A stretch of DNA of 64,000 bases from Microbacterium testaceum StLB037 (GCF_900104345.1 NZ_FNJN01000005.1:186001-250000); one strand, 5' to 3'. Shown: positions 1 through 9,615, counted from the stretch's first letter. Notes: generated by a model from the sequence alone, not told the origin. Translations and numbers: made by a program.

Positions 1-933
1 GATCCCCCAGGCCGCGATCAGCAGCACCAGCTGGGGAAGCGCGGCGATCCACCCCGAGGCGGGCTGGAGCTCGGTGTACGTCGCAACGAAGCTCGGGCAC
101 GGGGCGCCCGTCGAACCGATCGCGCAGACGAGCCCGTCGGCCACGTTCAGAGGGTCGTACGACAGCCAGCTGTAGACCGACAGCACGCCGGCCCCCGAAC
201 CCCAGAGGGTCGCGACGACCGGTCCGATCGCGGTGATGGCGGTGAGCGCGGCGAGCAGCACGCGCTTCTCGCGGAGAGAGCTGCGCGGGATGCCGACGGC
301 CCGCGTCCCGCCGAGCACGAGGCCGGTCGCCATGCCTACGGGCAAGGCGATGAGCGTGTACAGGTCCGAAGCCGACGCGGCGTAGAGGAACATCGTCACG
401 GCGAGGACGACCCCGCCGATGCGGATGCGACGGCGCCACAGCGGCGAGGCGAAGCAGCTCGCGACGATCGCGACGCACAGCAGCGCCGCGATGGGCGGCG
501 CTCCGGTGTCGGGGGTGACGTTCAGCGACACCTCGGGGATGACCGTGTCTTCGAACCACCCGATGACCTCGCCGATCGCGCAGACGAGAAGGCCGCCGCC
601 CACGAAGGCGGCGAGCAGTCGACGCGTGCCCATCAGCCCCTCGGCCAGACCGCAGACGACGAGGGTCAGCACGACGGTCGCGAGGAGCACGAGCGGATCG
701 TCGACGCGCACCAGGGCGAGCAGCATGTCGCGCAGGTCGAACGGGCCCGCCTCGAACGTGCTCTGCGTGACGATGGTGATCACGCTGACGACCAGGATCG
801 CCAGCGTCACCCCGAGCGTTCCGACACGACGGCGCAGGAGCCCGGGGATGTCCCACCGGGGCGCGCCGCGCTCCGGCCGCGGGGCCCGAGCCGTCTCTGG
901 CGCCGTCTGCACCTTGTCCATCACCGCGACCAT
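1..933 (-). CDS. Polytopic membrane protein, C-terminus outside window
   Basis: The frame is open from an ATG at 933 (GGGAGG about 7 bp upstream) to the left edge, 311 codons without a stop, so the C-terminal part is missing. After a basic N-terminus (PGLLRRRVG) there are at least six hydrophobic segments separated by short loops, with arginine clusters such as WRRRIRIGG. The arrangement resembles the rhomboid-like N-terminal membrane half found in actinobacterial MprF/DUF2156 lysylphosphatidylglycerol synthetases, but the diagnostic C-terminal domain is not visible, so this is a guess. It diverges from a two-component system at 1079 that may control it. Confidence 0.7.
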   Translation of the reverse strand, partial: MVAVMDKVQTAPETARAPRPERGAPRWDIPGLLRRRVGTLGVTLAILVVSVITIVTQSTFEAGPFDLRDMLLALVRVDDPLVLLATVVLTLVVCGLAEGLMGTRRLLAAFVGGGLLVCAIGEVIGWFEDTVIPEVSLNVTPDTGAPPIAALLCVAIVASCFASPLWRRRIRIGGVVLAVTMFLYAASASDLYTLIALPVGMATGLVLGGTRAVGIPRSSLREKRVLLAALTAITAIGPVVATLWGSGAGVLSVYSWLSYDPLNVADGLVCAIGSTGAPCPSFVATYTELQPASGWIAALPQLVLLIAAWGI

Positions 934-1066
934 CGGTCCTCCCCGAGCGTGCGCACGCCGACCACCGGCATCCTCTCCATGCTCGCGAGACCCCCGCGTC
1001 CGGCACATCAGCCGGTCGGCCCCGGCGGCGGGCCGATCGGGTGATCCGGGCGGCCCCCGGAGTGCC

Positions 1067-1072
1067 TAGCCT
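1067..1072 (+). promoter_or_regulatory. Leaderless -10 element for the response regulator
   Basis: TAGCCT lies 6 bp before the ATG at 1079 and no Shine-Dalgarno sequence is present. This places the transcript start at or next to the start codon, the leaderless arrangement common in actinobacteria. No clear -35 element was found. Confidence 0.5.
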
Positions 1073-1078
1073 GGTCGC

Positions 1079-1753
1079 ATGGCATCCACCGCCTCTCCGG
1101 TCATCCGCGTCGCCGTCATCGACGACGAGGCGCTCATCCGCTCGGGCTTCTCGCACATCCTCAGCGCGGCCGGCGACATCGAGGTCGTGGCGACCGCCGA
1201 CGGCGTCCACGCCATGGAGGTCCTCGCCGAGGCCCGCCCCGATGTGGTCCTCCTCGACATCCGGATGCCGGGACGAAACGGGCTCGACGTGCTCCGCGAC
1301 ATCCGCTCGGCCGGGTGGGACATGACGGTGGCGATCCTGACCACCTTCGACTCCGACGACCACATCGCCTCGGCCCTCGACGCGGGCGCGGCCGGGTTTC
1401 TGGTGAAGGACACCGATCCGCGTCAGCTCCCCCAGCTCGTGCGCACCCTCCACGGCGGCGGCGTGGTGTTCTCGCCCACCGTGAGTCGCGCGGTGGTGGC
1501 CGGGTATCTGCGCCCCGAGCCCGCCGCCGACACCCACCTGATCGACGCGCTGAGTCCGCGCGAGCGTCAGATCCTCGTGCAGCTGGGTCGGGGGCTGTCG
1601 AACATCCAGATCGGGGCGGCGATGTTCCTCAGCCCCGCCACCGTCAAGGCGCACATCAGCACGATCCTGGGCAAGCTCGACGTCGACGGTCGCGTGCAGG
1701 CGGCCCTCGTGGCGGAGCGCGCGGGGCTGCTCCGCGACGAGGAGGCGCGATGA
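1079..1753 (+). CDS. LuxR/NarL-family response regulator
   Basis: 224 residues. The N-terminal receiver domain (about 9-125) has the acidic pair IDDE, the phospho-acceptor Asp60 in VVLLDIRMPG, a conserved Thr and the Lys of FLVKD. A C-terminal LuxR-type helix-turn-helix follows (about 155-215; LSPRERQIL, then SPATVKAHISTIL). Its stop codon overlaps the start of the kinase gene in an ATGA, so the two are co-translated. The pair resembles DesKR/LiaRS-type systems that respond to envelope or membrane stress; the signal is unknown. The neighbouring divergent membrane gene is a possible target. Confidence 0.93.
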   Translation: MASTASPVIRVAVIDDEALIRSGFSHILSAAGDIEVVATADGVHAMEVLAEARPDVVLLDIRMPGRNGLDVLRDIRSAGWDMTVAILTTFDSDDHIASALDAGAAGFLVKDTDPRQLPQLVRTLHGGGVVFSPTVSRAVVAGYLRPEPAADTHLIDALSPRERQILVQLGRGLSNIQIGAAMFLSPATVKAHISTILGKLDVDGRVQAALVAERAGLLRDEEAR

Positions 1754-2835
1754 AGCGCCGCGATGTGCTGATCGACCTGGGGCTCGTCGCCGTCGCCGCG
1801 CTCGACGGGGTGCTCGGGCTCTACACCACCGACATGCTCGAGCTGGTGCTGACGCTCGTGGGGGCCGCGGGCCTGCTGCTGCGCCGGCGGCTGCCGCTGC
1901 TCTCGCTCGCCCTGGCCCTGCCCGCCCTCTTCCTCACCGGAGGGCCGATCGCCTCGGTCATCGCCCTGTACACCGTCGCCAGCGCGGCGACGGGGATGAT
2001 CTGGCTCGTCGCCGCGACCGCCATCACCTTCTTGGGCCTGGGTCTGTCGTGGGACACCTTCACCTCGGTCAACGACCATGTCCTCGCGATCGTCTACGCC
2101 ACGATGACGTCGGGCGGCGCCGTGGCGCTCGGCCGACTGCGTCGGAACCAGAGTCGGCTTTCCGCCAGCCTCGACGAACTCCGCCGCGCTCGGGCGGACG
2201 AGAACCGGCGCGTCGCCCGCGAGGCGGTCGCTGAGGAGCGCGCACACCTCGCGCGCGAGATGCACGACGTCGTCTCGCACCAGGTGAGCCTGATCACCGT
2301 GCAGGCGGGCGCTCTGATGGTGCGCGCCGACGATCCCGAGGTAGCCGAGACGGCCGACACGATCCGCACCCTCGCTTCCACGACCCTCGCGGAGTTGCGC
2401 CAGATGCTGCTCGTGCTCCGCGCCGACGGCCCCGAGGCCGCCCCGCTCGGGCCGCAGCCGACGCTGCGTCACCTCGACGAGATCCTGCATCCCGTCGACC
2501 TCGAGGTCGACGCCCGCATCGACCTGCGCGAGGGGCTGCCTCCGGCGACGCAGCGCGCGGTCTACCGCACGATCCAGGAGGGCCTCACGAACGTGCGAAA
2601 GCACGCCCCCGGGGCGCGCGTCGAGGTCACGGCCACCAGCAGCGACACGGGCGCCGTGCACGTCGCCCTCCGCAACGCCGCCTCTCCCGAGCCCCACCCC
2701 GACCCGGCTCCGACGGCGCGGCTCGGACACCTGGGGCTCTCCGAGCGCGCGCACATGCTCGGCGGGTCCTTCCGCGCGGGCCCCCTCGCCGACGGGGGGT
2801 ACGAGATCGACCTGCGCCTGCCCGCCGCGCACTGA
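1750..2835 (+). CDS. Sensor histidine kinase, HisKA_3 type
   Basis: 361 residues. The N-terminal half has about five to six membrane segments with little extracytoplasmic sequence, so the sensor is probably membrane-embedded (DesK/YxjM style). A coiled-coil-like linker leads to the HisKA_3 dimerisation box with His172 in REMHDVVSHQ. The C-terminal HATPase domain shows the N-box Asn in NVRKHA and a shortened G-box (LGHLGLSER). It starts inside the response regulator stop codon (ATGA overlap) and should phosphorylate that partner. It is convergent with the LacI gene, 8 bp away. Confidence 0.93.
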   Translation: MKRRDVLIDLGLVAVAALDGVLGLYTTDMLELVLTLVGAAGLLLRRRLPLLSLALALPALFLTGGPIASVIALYTVASAATGMIWLVAATAITFLGLGLSWDTFTSVNDHVLAIVYATMTSGGAVALGRLRRNQSRLSASLDELRRARADENRRVAREAVAEERAHLAREMHDVVSHQVSLITVQAGALMVRADDPEVAETADTIRTLASTTLAELRQMLLVLRADGPEAAPLGPQPTLRHLDEILHPVDLEVDARIDLREGLPPATQRAVYRTIQEGLTNVRKHAPGARVEVTATSSDTGAVHVALRNAASPEPHPDPAPTARLGHLGLSERAHMLGGSFRAGPLADGGYEIDLRLPAAH

Positions 2836-2843
2836 TCGCGTCC

Positions 2844-3857
2844 TCAGGCCGAGGCGCGCTCCACGACCTCGATCGGGAGGATCGTCGCGTGAGCCGCGGG
2901 ACGCCCGGCGAGGATGTCGAGCAGAACGGATGCCATGTGCCGGCCCTGCGTCAGAGAGGGCTGCCGGACCGTGGTCAGCGCCGGGGTGACGGCGGTCGAC
3001 ACCGCGGAGTCGTCGAAACCGACGACGGCGACGTCGCGGCCGGGTTCGAGGCCGTTGTCGCGCAGGACGCCGTAGACGCCGCGTGCCATGAGGTCGCTCG
3101 CGACGAAGACCGCCTCGGGGACGACCCCGCTCGACAGGATCCGCGTCATCGCGAGGGCGCCTCCCATCTCGGTGAAATCGCCGTTCTCCACGGCCGCCGG
3201 TTCGATGCCCGCCTCCGCCATCGCGTTGCGGAATCCCTGCAGGCGGTCGATGCCCGCGGGCATGTCGGACGGGCCCGAGACCGTCGCCACGCGCCGATGA
3301 CCGCGTGCGAGCAGGTACGCCGTGGCCACGCGCCCGCCTTCGACGTTGTCGACGTCGACGTAGTAGTCGTCGGCACGGATACGGGCGGGCCGACCGCCGT
3401 AGACGACGGGGACGACGTCGGCCACCCGGTCGAGGAAGGTGTCGCTCGTGTGGTGCGAAGCGACGATCGCCCCGTCGACGCTCCCGCCGCGAAGGTAGCC
3501 GAGCGCCTTGGCGCTGGCGTCGTCGCTCGCGATGAGCATGTTCATGATGTAGTCGGACTCCCCGATCACCTCGCCGATGCCCGCGACGATCGAGGCGAAG
3601 AACGGGTCGCCGAAGAAGCGATCGGTCTGCTCCGGAATCACCAGGGCGATCGCGCGGGTCTGCCTGCTGGCGAGAGAGCGTGCCGCACGGTTGGGCACGT
3701 ACTGCAGCTCGTCGATCGCCCGGCGCACGGACTCGAGGGCGGAGGGCGAGACCGCGGTGGAGCCGTTGACGACACGCGACACCGTCGATCGCGAGACTCC
3801 GGCACGCGCCGCGACCTCTTCGATCGTGGCGGCGCCGCGCACGGATGCGAGGTCCAT
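2844..3857 (-). CDS. cebR: LacI-family regulator, CelR/CebR-like
   Basis: 337 residues, starting at the ATG preceded by AAGGAGG; an upstream in-frame extension has no such signal. The N-terminal LacI helix-turn-helix (about 10-55: TIEEVAARAGVSRSTVSRVV, hinge YVPNRAARSL) is followed by a periplasmic-binding-like effector domain (VVPVVYGGRP, DVDNVEGG, VASDLMARG, VVGFDDS). Several blocks match the style of Thermobifida CelR and Streptomyces CebR, which bind TGGGAGCGCTCCCA and release it with cellobiose. Two near-copies of that operator lie in the cebE promoter 7 kb away, so this is the best local candidate repressor. That assignment is inference; the gene is separated from the operon by a DUF222 gene. 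Confidence 0.85.
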   Translation of the reverse strand: MDLASVRGAATIEEVAARAGVSRSTVSRVVNGSTAVSPSALESVRRAIDELQYVPNRAARSLASRQTRAIALVIPEQTDRFFGDPFFASIVAGIGEVIGESDYIMNMLIASDDASAKALGYLRGGSVDGAIVASHHTSDTFLDRVADVVPVVYGGRPARIRADDYYVDVDNVEGGRVATAYLLARGHRRVATVSGPSDMPAGIDRLQGFRNAMAEAGIEPAAVENGDFTEMGGALAMTRILSSGVVPEAVFVASDLMARGVYGVLRDNGLEPGRDVAVVGFDDSAVSTAVTPALTTVRQPSLTQGRHMASVLLDILAGRPAAHATILPIEVVERASA

Positions 3858-4117
3858 CGCTTCCCTCCTTCGGGACGGCGGTGTTGCACCGCGCTTCGGG
3901 TGGCCAGGTGCGCTGCGCGCTGCTGCGAGCGTACTGCGGGCGCTGCGAGCGCACGAGTTCATCGTCGCCCGACCAGGTGCATCGGCGGGTGAATCCCAGG
4001 AGCCCACTGCGTCTTTCGATGGGGGCCAAGAGCGGCCGCGCACCCGTTCCCGCCCGGTGGCGGGGGGGGAAAGGGACGAGTCGGTCCCTCACGCGCGGAG
4101 CGGGGAGGGCTGCCGCT

Positions 4118-5758
4118 TTAGAAGGGTGGTGGGTCGGTGTTATAGGTGCCGCCGAGAGGAGATATCCAGGCGGTGTCGCCGTCCGGGTGATCGTCGATGT
4201 CCCAGCGACTCTCATGTCGGAGGCGGTGGTGATGGCGACACGTGGGGTCGAGATTGTCGTCGTCGGTGGTGCCGCCGTCGGCCCAGGCGGTGAGGTGGTC
4301 GATGTCGCAGTCTCGTGCGGCGCGAGCGCAGCCGGGGAAGACGCAGGTGGGTGAGGTGATGCCCAGCCACCGCCGCAGGGCGACGGGCACCCGATACGTT
4401 CTGCGGTCGAGCACGAGCGGTGCGCCGGTCACGGGGTGGGTGAGCAGCCGGATCCACGACCTCGCGGTGCCAGCCAGGAGTCGGGCGGTGTCGAGGTCGA
4501 TCGGTCCGTAGCCCTCGAGGGTGGCGGGTTCGGCGTCGTGGCCGAGGAGGGTCAGCGCGGGAACCGTGACGATGACCGTCGCCGGCGGGGCGGAGCGGAA
4601 CGTGCGTGGGGCGTCCGGGGCCAATCCGGTTGGTGCCGCGGATGGGGCGGCTGCGTTCTCGGCCGAGGCGTCCGCGGTCGCGTTCGGGGCGGAAGTGGTG
4701 GACGAGACAGCCGGGGCGTCCGTCATCGTGATGAGGTCGGCAAACGCGTCAGCGCGGAGTTGGGCGAGGGTGCGTTCTTCGTCGGGCGCGGCGCGCAGGT
4801 GCCGGGCGGCTTTGTCGAGACGCGACATGACGGCCCGAGCCCGGTCAGCGGGGAGCAGCGCGTGGAGGGAGGCCATGCCATCCAGCTCCGCTCTCATCCA
4901 CACCCCCCGATCCACCGCGGCGCGGCGATGGCGGGCCTCGATCGATTCAGCGTGCACGCGTTCGCGGATCGCGCGCGCCGCGACAGCGAACTTCGCCGGG
5001 GTCAGCACGAGCGCCGGCGGGCACGCCTCGTCGTCGAAACGCTCGAACGCGTCGGCGTCACCGGCGGGAAGCGTCGACGCCAACCGAGCTGCATCGACGG
5101 CGTGCTTTTCGGAGAGACGCCCTTCGCTGAACGCGGCCCACAGCTTCGGGCACCCCACCGCCAAGGTCTGCGCGTGCGCCGCGCGCGTGCGGACCGTCTG
5201 CTCGGACAGGTGAAGCCGCACCGCAATCTCCGCGACCGCGGCCCGCTCGGCGAGATCGACGCGGTCCCGGCGCACCGCACCCGGGGTGCGGCCCCGGGAA
5301 TCAACCCAGGCACGGTCGAGCGTGGGGTCGGGCCCGACCCAGGGGGTGGGGTCGAACGCGGCGTCGTCGAGGATCGCCAGGATCAGGCGGTACTCCTCAG
5401 CAGTGGCCCGCTGCCGCTCGGCGACCACATTCTCCAGGTGCCCCACCCGCGCATCGACATCTGACATCGCCAGAACCGTGCTGTCGAGCGGGCGCACGAA
5501 GACGTCCCCCTCCCACGCATCGACGTCGCCGGGACCGTCGGGCGGCACATACCCGCGCGGCTCGCTCGGCACAGGAGAGGCCAATCCGTCGCCGGGCGCC
5601 GGGGTGCCGGCATCCGTCCCCCACTCGACATCGCCGCTCTCACGAAACGCCGCCCACTCCGCTTCGAACTCCAGCTCGTCATCGCTCGGCCACGGCGCTC
5701 CATCGCACTCCCGAAGCGCCGGCATCGGCCGGTGCGCGGAGGGTGCGGGGCGGGTCAT
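4118..5758 (-). CDS. DUF222 domain protein with HNH endonuclease motif
   Basis: About 546 residues from the ATG at 5758; an in-frame GTG at 5827 would add 23, and neither has a clear Shine-Dalgarno sequence. The long N-terminal and middle part is the DUF222 (13E12-repeat) domain typical of multicopy actinobacterial proteins ([35 protein letters not shown]-like helices). A low-complexity Ala/Ser/Pro stretch lies near residues 365-395. The C-terminal HNH motif contains CVFPGC, then CDIDHLTAWADGG, then CRHHHRLRH. Such genes are thought to be mobile or selfish elements or nicking nucleases; the biological role is not established. Confidence 0.9.
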   Translation of the reverse strand: MTRPAPSAHRPMPALRECDGAPWPSDDELEFEAEWAAFRESGDVEWGTDAGTPAPGDGLASPVPSEPRGYVPPDGPGDVDAWEGDVFVRPLDSTVLAMSDVDARVGHLENVVAERQRATAEEYRLILAILDDAAFDPTPWVGPDPTLDRAWVDSRGRTPGAVRRDRVDLAERAAVAEIAVRLHLSEQTVRTRAAHAQTLAVGCPKLWAAFSEGRLSEKHAVDAARLASTLPAGDADAFERFDDEACPPALVLTPAKFAVAARAIRERVHAESIEARHRRAAVDRGVWMRAELDGMASLHALLPADRARAVMSRLDKAARHLRAAPDEERTLAQLRADAFADLITMTDAPAVSSTTSAPNATADASAENAAAPSAAPTGLAPDAPRTFRSAPPATVIVTVPALTLLGHDAEPATLEGYGPIDLDTARLLAGTARSWIRLLTHPVTGAPLVLDRRTYRVPVALRRWLGITSPTCVFPGCARAARDCDIDHLTAWADGGTTDDDNLDPTCRHHHRLRHESRWDIDDHPDGDTAWISPLGGTYNTDPPPF

Positions 5759-6067
5759 GGCAGAACGATATCGCCGACCTCCGACATTGGATCGGGGCGA
5801 TATCGAGGGCCAGCTGTTCGCCGACACCCCCGCATGGTCGAGCCGTTATCCCCGGCTCGGCAACGTCCGAGACGCCTGTTCGACCCCATCGCCTGTCCCG
5901 CCGTCGAACACAGCGCGGCGCAGCCCCGCTCATGCTCCACCGTCCCGTTGCACCCGCCAGGGCGCGCGCAGCAGAACCCGCACGCCCGGCAAGGGGGCAT
6001 GCGGCTTCTGGGGCGCGTTATGCGTCGCGTATGGACCGTTGCGTGACCGGCCCCGGAGAGATGACCG
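5759..6067. other. Intergenic region, no gene supported
   Basis: 309 bp between the DUF222 start and the bglC stop. Short frames exist on both strands, including a cysteine-rich 81-codon minus frame, but none has a ribosome binding site, coupling or recognisable motif. It probably holds the DUF222 promoter (a gatatcg sequence repeats near 5768 and 5799). No convincing terminator was found. Confidence 0.4.
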
Positions 6068-7522
6068 TCAGCCGACGGTCGCCGACTCCAGCGCGCGGTC
6101 CGCGATCACGCGCGCGTACGCGAGCCCCGAGTCCTTGATCGTCCGCTCCTGCGTGGCGTAGTCGACGTAGACGATGCCGAAGCGCTTCTCGTAGCCCCAG
6201 GCCCACTCGAAGTTGTCCATGAGCGACCAGTAGAAGTAGCCGCGCACGTCGACGCCCTTGTCCACGGCATCCAGAACCGCTCCGAGGTGCGCTTCGACGA
6301 ACTCCACGCGCTCGACGTCGTGCACGCGGGCCTCGCCGCCGTCGGTGACCAGCTCGTCGTCGTACGACGCGCCGTTCTCGGTGACGTAGAGCGCCACGCC
6401 CGCGTCGGCCGAGTAGTCCTCGCTCACCCGCTCGAGGAGGCGGGTCAGCCCCTCGGGCTGCACCTCCCAGTGCATGTTGGTGCGGGCGAGGCCGCGGTCG
6501 TGCCAGTACAGGTTCTCGTGGGCCGGGAAGGGCTTGCCGACCGGGCGCGGGGTCGGCGCGTCGCCCGCGGGCGGGTCGACCTCGGGCGCCGTGCCGCCGA
6601 CGAACTCGCCGTGGTAGTAGTTCACGCCGAGCGAGTCGATGGGAGTCGAGATGACGTCGAGGTCGCCGGGCTGCACGGCCTCCTGCCAGCGCGCCACCGC
6701 CTCGGCATCCGTCGTGCGGAAGTCCTTGATGATGTCGGCCGGGTACTCCCCGCGGAACACCGGGTCGAGGAACCACCGGTTGAACTGCCCGTCGATGCGA
6801 CGCGCGGCGTCGAGGTCGGCGGGATTCGCCGGGTCGACGGGATCCGCGACCGTGAGGTTCAGGGTGAGTCCGAGGTTGAGCGACGAGTCGCGCGCGCGCA
6901 GCTCGCGCACGGTCTGGCCGTGGCCGAGCAGCAGGTGGTGAGCGGCGAGCATGCCCTCGGCCTGCGAGTAGTGGCCCGGGGCGTGGATCCCCGCGGTGTA
7001 GCTGAGGAACGACGAGCACCACGGCTCGTTCAGGGTGGTCCACACGTCGACGCGGTCGCCGAGGGCGTCGTGCATGTCGAGCGCGTACTCCGTGAAGCGG
7101 TCGCTCGTCTCGCGGACGGTCCACCCGCCCTTGTCCTGCAGCGCCTGCGGAAGGTCCCAGTGATACAGGGTGAGCCAGGGCAGGATGCCGGCATCCAGCA
7201 GCTCGTCGACGAGGCGCTTGTAGAAGTCGACGCCCTTCGCGTTGAGCTCTCCCCCGTCGGGGCGCACGCGCGACCACGAGGTCGAGAAGCGGTACGTCTG
7301 CAGGCCGAGCTTCTTCATCAGCTGCACGTCACCGGCGTAGCGGTGATAGTGATCGCACGCGACATCACCGTTGTCGGCGTTGATCACCGCATCGGGCACG
7401 CGGCTGAACGCGTCCCAGATCGAGGCCGTGCGGCCGTCTTCGAAGGCCGCCCCCTCGATCTGGTAGGCCGCGGTGGCGGCGCCGAAGAGGAAGCCTTCGG
7501 GGAACGAACGGGAGTGGGACAT
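6068..7522 (-). CDS. bglC: Beta-glucosidase, glycoside hydrolase family 1
   Basis: 484 residues, full length for GH1. It opens with the family signature FPEGFLFGAATAAYQIEGA, carries the acid/base Glu166 in TLNEPW and the nucleophile Glu382 in VTENGA, and ends with the aglycone-site WSLMDNFEWAWGY block. No signal peptide is present, so it is cytoplasmic. It is the last gene of cebE-cebF-cebG-bglC and would hydrolyse imported cellobiose and short cello-oligosaccharides to glucose. GGAAGGAA precedes the ATG. Regulation is expected from the CebR-type operators at the head of the operon. Confidence 0.95.
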   Translation of the reverse strand: MSHSRSFPEGFLFGAATAAYQIEGAAFEDGRTASIWDAFSRVPDAVINADNGDVACDHYHRYAGDVQLMKKLGLQTYRFSTSWSRVRPDGGELNAKGVDFYKRLVDELLDAGILPWLTLYHWDLPQALQDKGGWTVRETSDRFTEYALDMHDALGDRVDVWTTLNEPWCSSFLSYTAGIHAPGHYSQAEGMLAAHHLLLGHGQTVRELRARDSSLNLGLTLNLTVADPVDPANPADLDAARRIDGQFNRWFLDPVFRGEYPADIIKDFRTTDAEAVARWQEAVQPGDLDVISTPIDSLGVNYYHGEFVGGTAPEVDPPAGDAPTPRPVGKPFPAHENLYWHDRGLARTNMHWEVQPEGLTRLLERVSEDYSADAGVALYVTENGASYDDELVTDGGEARVHDVERVEFVEAHLGAVLDAVDKGVDVRGYFYWSLMDNFEWAWGYEKRFGIVYVDYATQERTIKDSGLAYARVIADRALESATVG

Positions 7523-7551
7523 GGATCGGGTTCCTTCCGTGGGCGCGAGGG

Positions 7552-8457
7552 TCATCCCTTGACCGCCCCTTGCATGATGCCACTGACCAGCTGCTTGCCC
7601 GCGAAGACGAACAGCACCAGCAGCGGAATCGTCGACAACAGCACGCCCGCGAGGACCTTCGAGTAGTCGACGAAGTAGTTGGACTGCAGGAGCGACAGGG
7701 CCACCGGCAGCGTCGGATTCTGGCGATCGAGCACGATGAACGGCCAGAAGAAGTTGTTCCACGCGCTCACGAAGGTGAACAGTCCGAGCATCGCGGCGGC
7801 CGGGCGCGCGGCGGGCACGCCCACCGTGAGGAACGTGCGGAACGAGGTCGCCCCGTCGACGCGCGCGGCCTCGATGAGCTCGTCGGGGACGGCCTGGCGC
7901 AAGTACTGGGTCATCCAGAACACCCCGAACGCGCTCGTGAGCGCCGGAACGATGATGGCACCGAGCTGACCGGTCCACCCGAGCTCGCTGAAGAGGATGT
8001 ACAGCGGCACCACGCCCAGCTGCATGGGCACCGCCATCGTGCCGACCACGAACAGCAGCAGCCACGGGCCGCCGCGGAAGGTCAGCTTCGCGAAGGCCCA
8101 CCCGGCCAGCGTCGAGAAGAAGACGACGGATGCCGCGATGATCCCGGAACTGATCACCGAGTTCATCAGCGCGGGCCAGAAGTTGACCGCCGGATCGCCC
8201 ATGACGGCCGCGGCATTGGCGAGGAAGTTCCCACCCGGGATCCACGACATGTTCGGGTCGCGGACGGTGGAGGCGTCGCCCGAGCCGATCAGCAGCGACC
8301 AGTAGAACGGGAACACGCTGGCCAGCAGCACGGCGCCGAGGGCGGCGTAGACGAACCAGCCGGGGCGCGATCCGCGCACGGCACGCGTACGGCGGCGCCC
8401 ACGGGCGGGCAGGTCGCGATCGATCACGGGCACGGGGGCCGGGGTCACGGCGGTCAT
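7552..8457 (-). CDS. cebG: Cellobiose ABC transporter permease, CebG-like
   Basis: 301 residues with six predicted membrane segments and the binding-protein-dependent permease EAA loop (ELIEAARVDGATSFRTFL). It belongs to the MalG/CebG group of CUT1 sugar permeases. The ATG overlaps the cebF stop (ATGA), so expression is coupled. No ATPase gene is in the operon; CUT1 systems of this kind in Streptomyces use a shared MsiK ATPase encoded elsewhere, and the same is inferred here. Confidence 0.9.
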   Translation of the reverse strand: MTAVTPAPVPVIDRDLPARGRRRTRAVRGSRPGWFVYAALGAVLLASVFPFYWSLLIGSGDASTVRDPNMSWIPGGNFLANAAAVMGDPAVNFWPALMNSVISSGIIAASVVFFSTLAGWAFAKLTFRGGPWLLLFVVGTMAVPMQLGVVPLYILFSELGWTGQLGAIIVPALTSAFGVFWMTQYLRQAVPDELIEAARVDGATSFRTFLTVGVPAARPAAAMLGLFTFVSAWNNFFWPFIVLDRQNPTLPVALSLLQSNYFVDYSKVLAGVLLSTIPLLVLFVFAGKQLVSGIMQGAVKG

Positions 8458-9539
8458 CGACGCGCCTCCTTCGTGGGGGTGGACAGGCGGGCGGCGTCCG
8501 CCGCGAGACGTTGCTTTGCGGCGCGCGCCTGTGCGCGTCGCTCTCGACGGGACCGCTGGTCGCGGCCGCCTTCGTCGCGGACGAGCGAGCGGGTCACGAG
8601 CATGTTCATCGCGCCGATGATGAGGATGATCAGGAAGAGGATCCACGCGAGCGCAGCCGCCCGGCCGAAGTTCCACTCACCCCACCCGATGTTGTAGAGC
8701 CACAGCGTCACGGTCAGCCACTGGTTGTCGGCTCCGCCCGTGCCGTACTGGTCGTACATGCGGGGCTCGTCGAAGATCTGCAGTCCGCCGATGGTGGAGG
8801 TGATGATGACGAAGATGAGCGTCGGCTTGAGGCTGGGCAGGGTGATCGAGAAGAACTGACGAACCTTGCCGGCACCGTCGACGGTGGCCGCCTCGTAGAA
8901 CTCCCGGGGAATGGCCTGCATCGCCGCGAGGAGGATCAGGGTGTTGTACCCGGTCCAGCGGAAGTTGACCATCGTCGCGATCGCGACGTGACTCGCGAGG
9001 GCGTCGGAGTGCCAGGGCACCGCGGGAAGACCGAGGTTCTGCAGGGTGGTGTTCACGACGCCGTACTGGTCGCCGAACATGTTGCTGAAGATGAGGGCGA
9101 CGGCGACGGGGGCCATCACGTAGGGGATGAGCACGCTCATGCGCCAGAACGTCTTGGCGCGGATGTTCTGGTCGAGCATCGCCGCGATGAAGATCGCGAG
9201 GATCAGCTGCGGAACGCTCGAGAGCAGGAAGATGCTGAAGGTGTTGCGCAGAGCGACCCAGAACTTGGGCTGCGAGAGCACCCACGCGTACTGGTCGAAG
9301 CCGATGAAGTGGCCGGAATTGCGAACCAGGTCCCAGTCCATGAACGAGATCACGGCCGTGTACGCGATGGGGAAGAGGCCCGTGATCGCGAACAGGATGA
9401 AGAACGGCGAGATGTAGAGGTACGGCGAGAACTTCAGGTCCCACGCGCTGCGGCGCTGGCCGAAGCCGATGCGTCGCGGCTGCCGCGCGCCGGCGGGCGC
9501 CGGCGCCGACCGAGTGGGCCGTTCGAGTGTGCTTGTCAC
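8454..9539 (-). CDS. cebF: Cellobiose ABC transporter permease, CebF-like
   Basis: 361 residues from the GTG at 9539, chosen because GAGGAGGAG lies just upstream; an earlier in-frame ATG at 9602 would fall inside the strong hairpin. A charged N-terminus of about 45 residues precedes six membrane segments, with the EAA loop reading EFYEAATVDGAGKVRQFF. It is the MalF/CebF-type partner of the next gene. The C-terminal tail is strongly basic (RSRRERRAQARAAKQR). Confidence 0.9.
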   Translation of the reverse strand: MTSTLERPTRSAPAPAGARQPRRIGFGQRRSAWDLKFSPYLYISPFFILFAITGLFPIAYTAVISFMDWDLVRNSGHFIGFDQYAWVLSQPKFWVALRNTFSIFLLSSVPQLILAIFIAAMLDQNIRAKTFWRMSVLIPYVMAPVAVALIFSNMFGDQYGVVNTTLQNLGLPAVPWHSDALASHVAIATMVNFRWTGYNTLILLAAMQAIPREFYEAATVDGAGKVRQFFSITLPSLKPTLIFVIITSTIGGLQIFDEPRMYDQYGTGGADNQWLTVTLWLYNIGWGEWNFGRAAALAWILFLIILIIGAMNMLVTRSLVRDEGGRDQRSRRERRAQARAAKQRLAADAARLSTPTKEARR

Positions 9540-9564
9540 GGTGGTGTCTCCTCCTCGAGACGAG

Positions 9565-9608
9565 GGGCGGATGCCGGGGGCCGGTGCTGCGACCCCCGGC
9601 ATCCGCCC
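9565..9608 (-). terminator. Intercistronic hairpin between cebE and cebF
   Basis: A perfect 16-bp stem (9565-9580 with 9593-9608) and a 12-nt loop, without a T-tract. Each arm contains one copy of the word GGATGCC in inverted orientation. Placed directly after the binding-protein gene, it likely reduces read-through or protects the cebE message so that the binding protein is made in excess over the permeases. Confidence 0.75.
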
Positions 9609-9615
9609 GCGTCGG

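Noticed and set aside
1567-4215. An 882-codon open frame on the minus strand
   Set aside because: It is antisense to the histidine kinase and in another frame of the LacI gene; the translation is Arg/Gly/Pro-rich, as expected from high-GC shadow frames.
5755-6000. A cysteine-rich 81-codon minus frame between bglC and the DUF222 gene
   Set aside because: No ribosome binding site, no coupling, and no motif that could be matched to a family.
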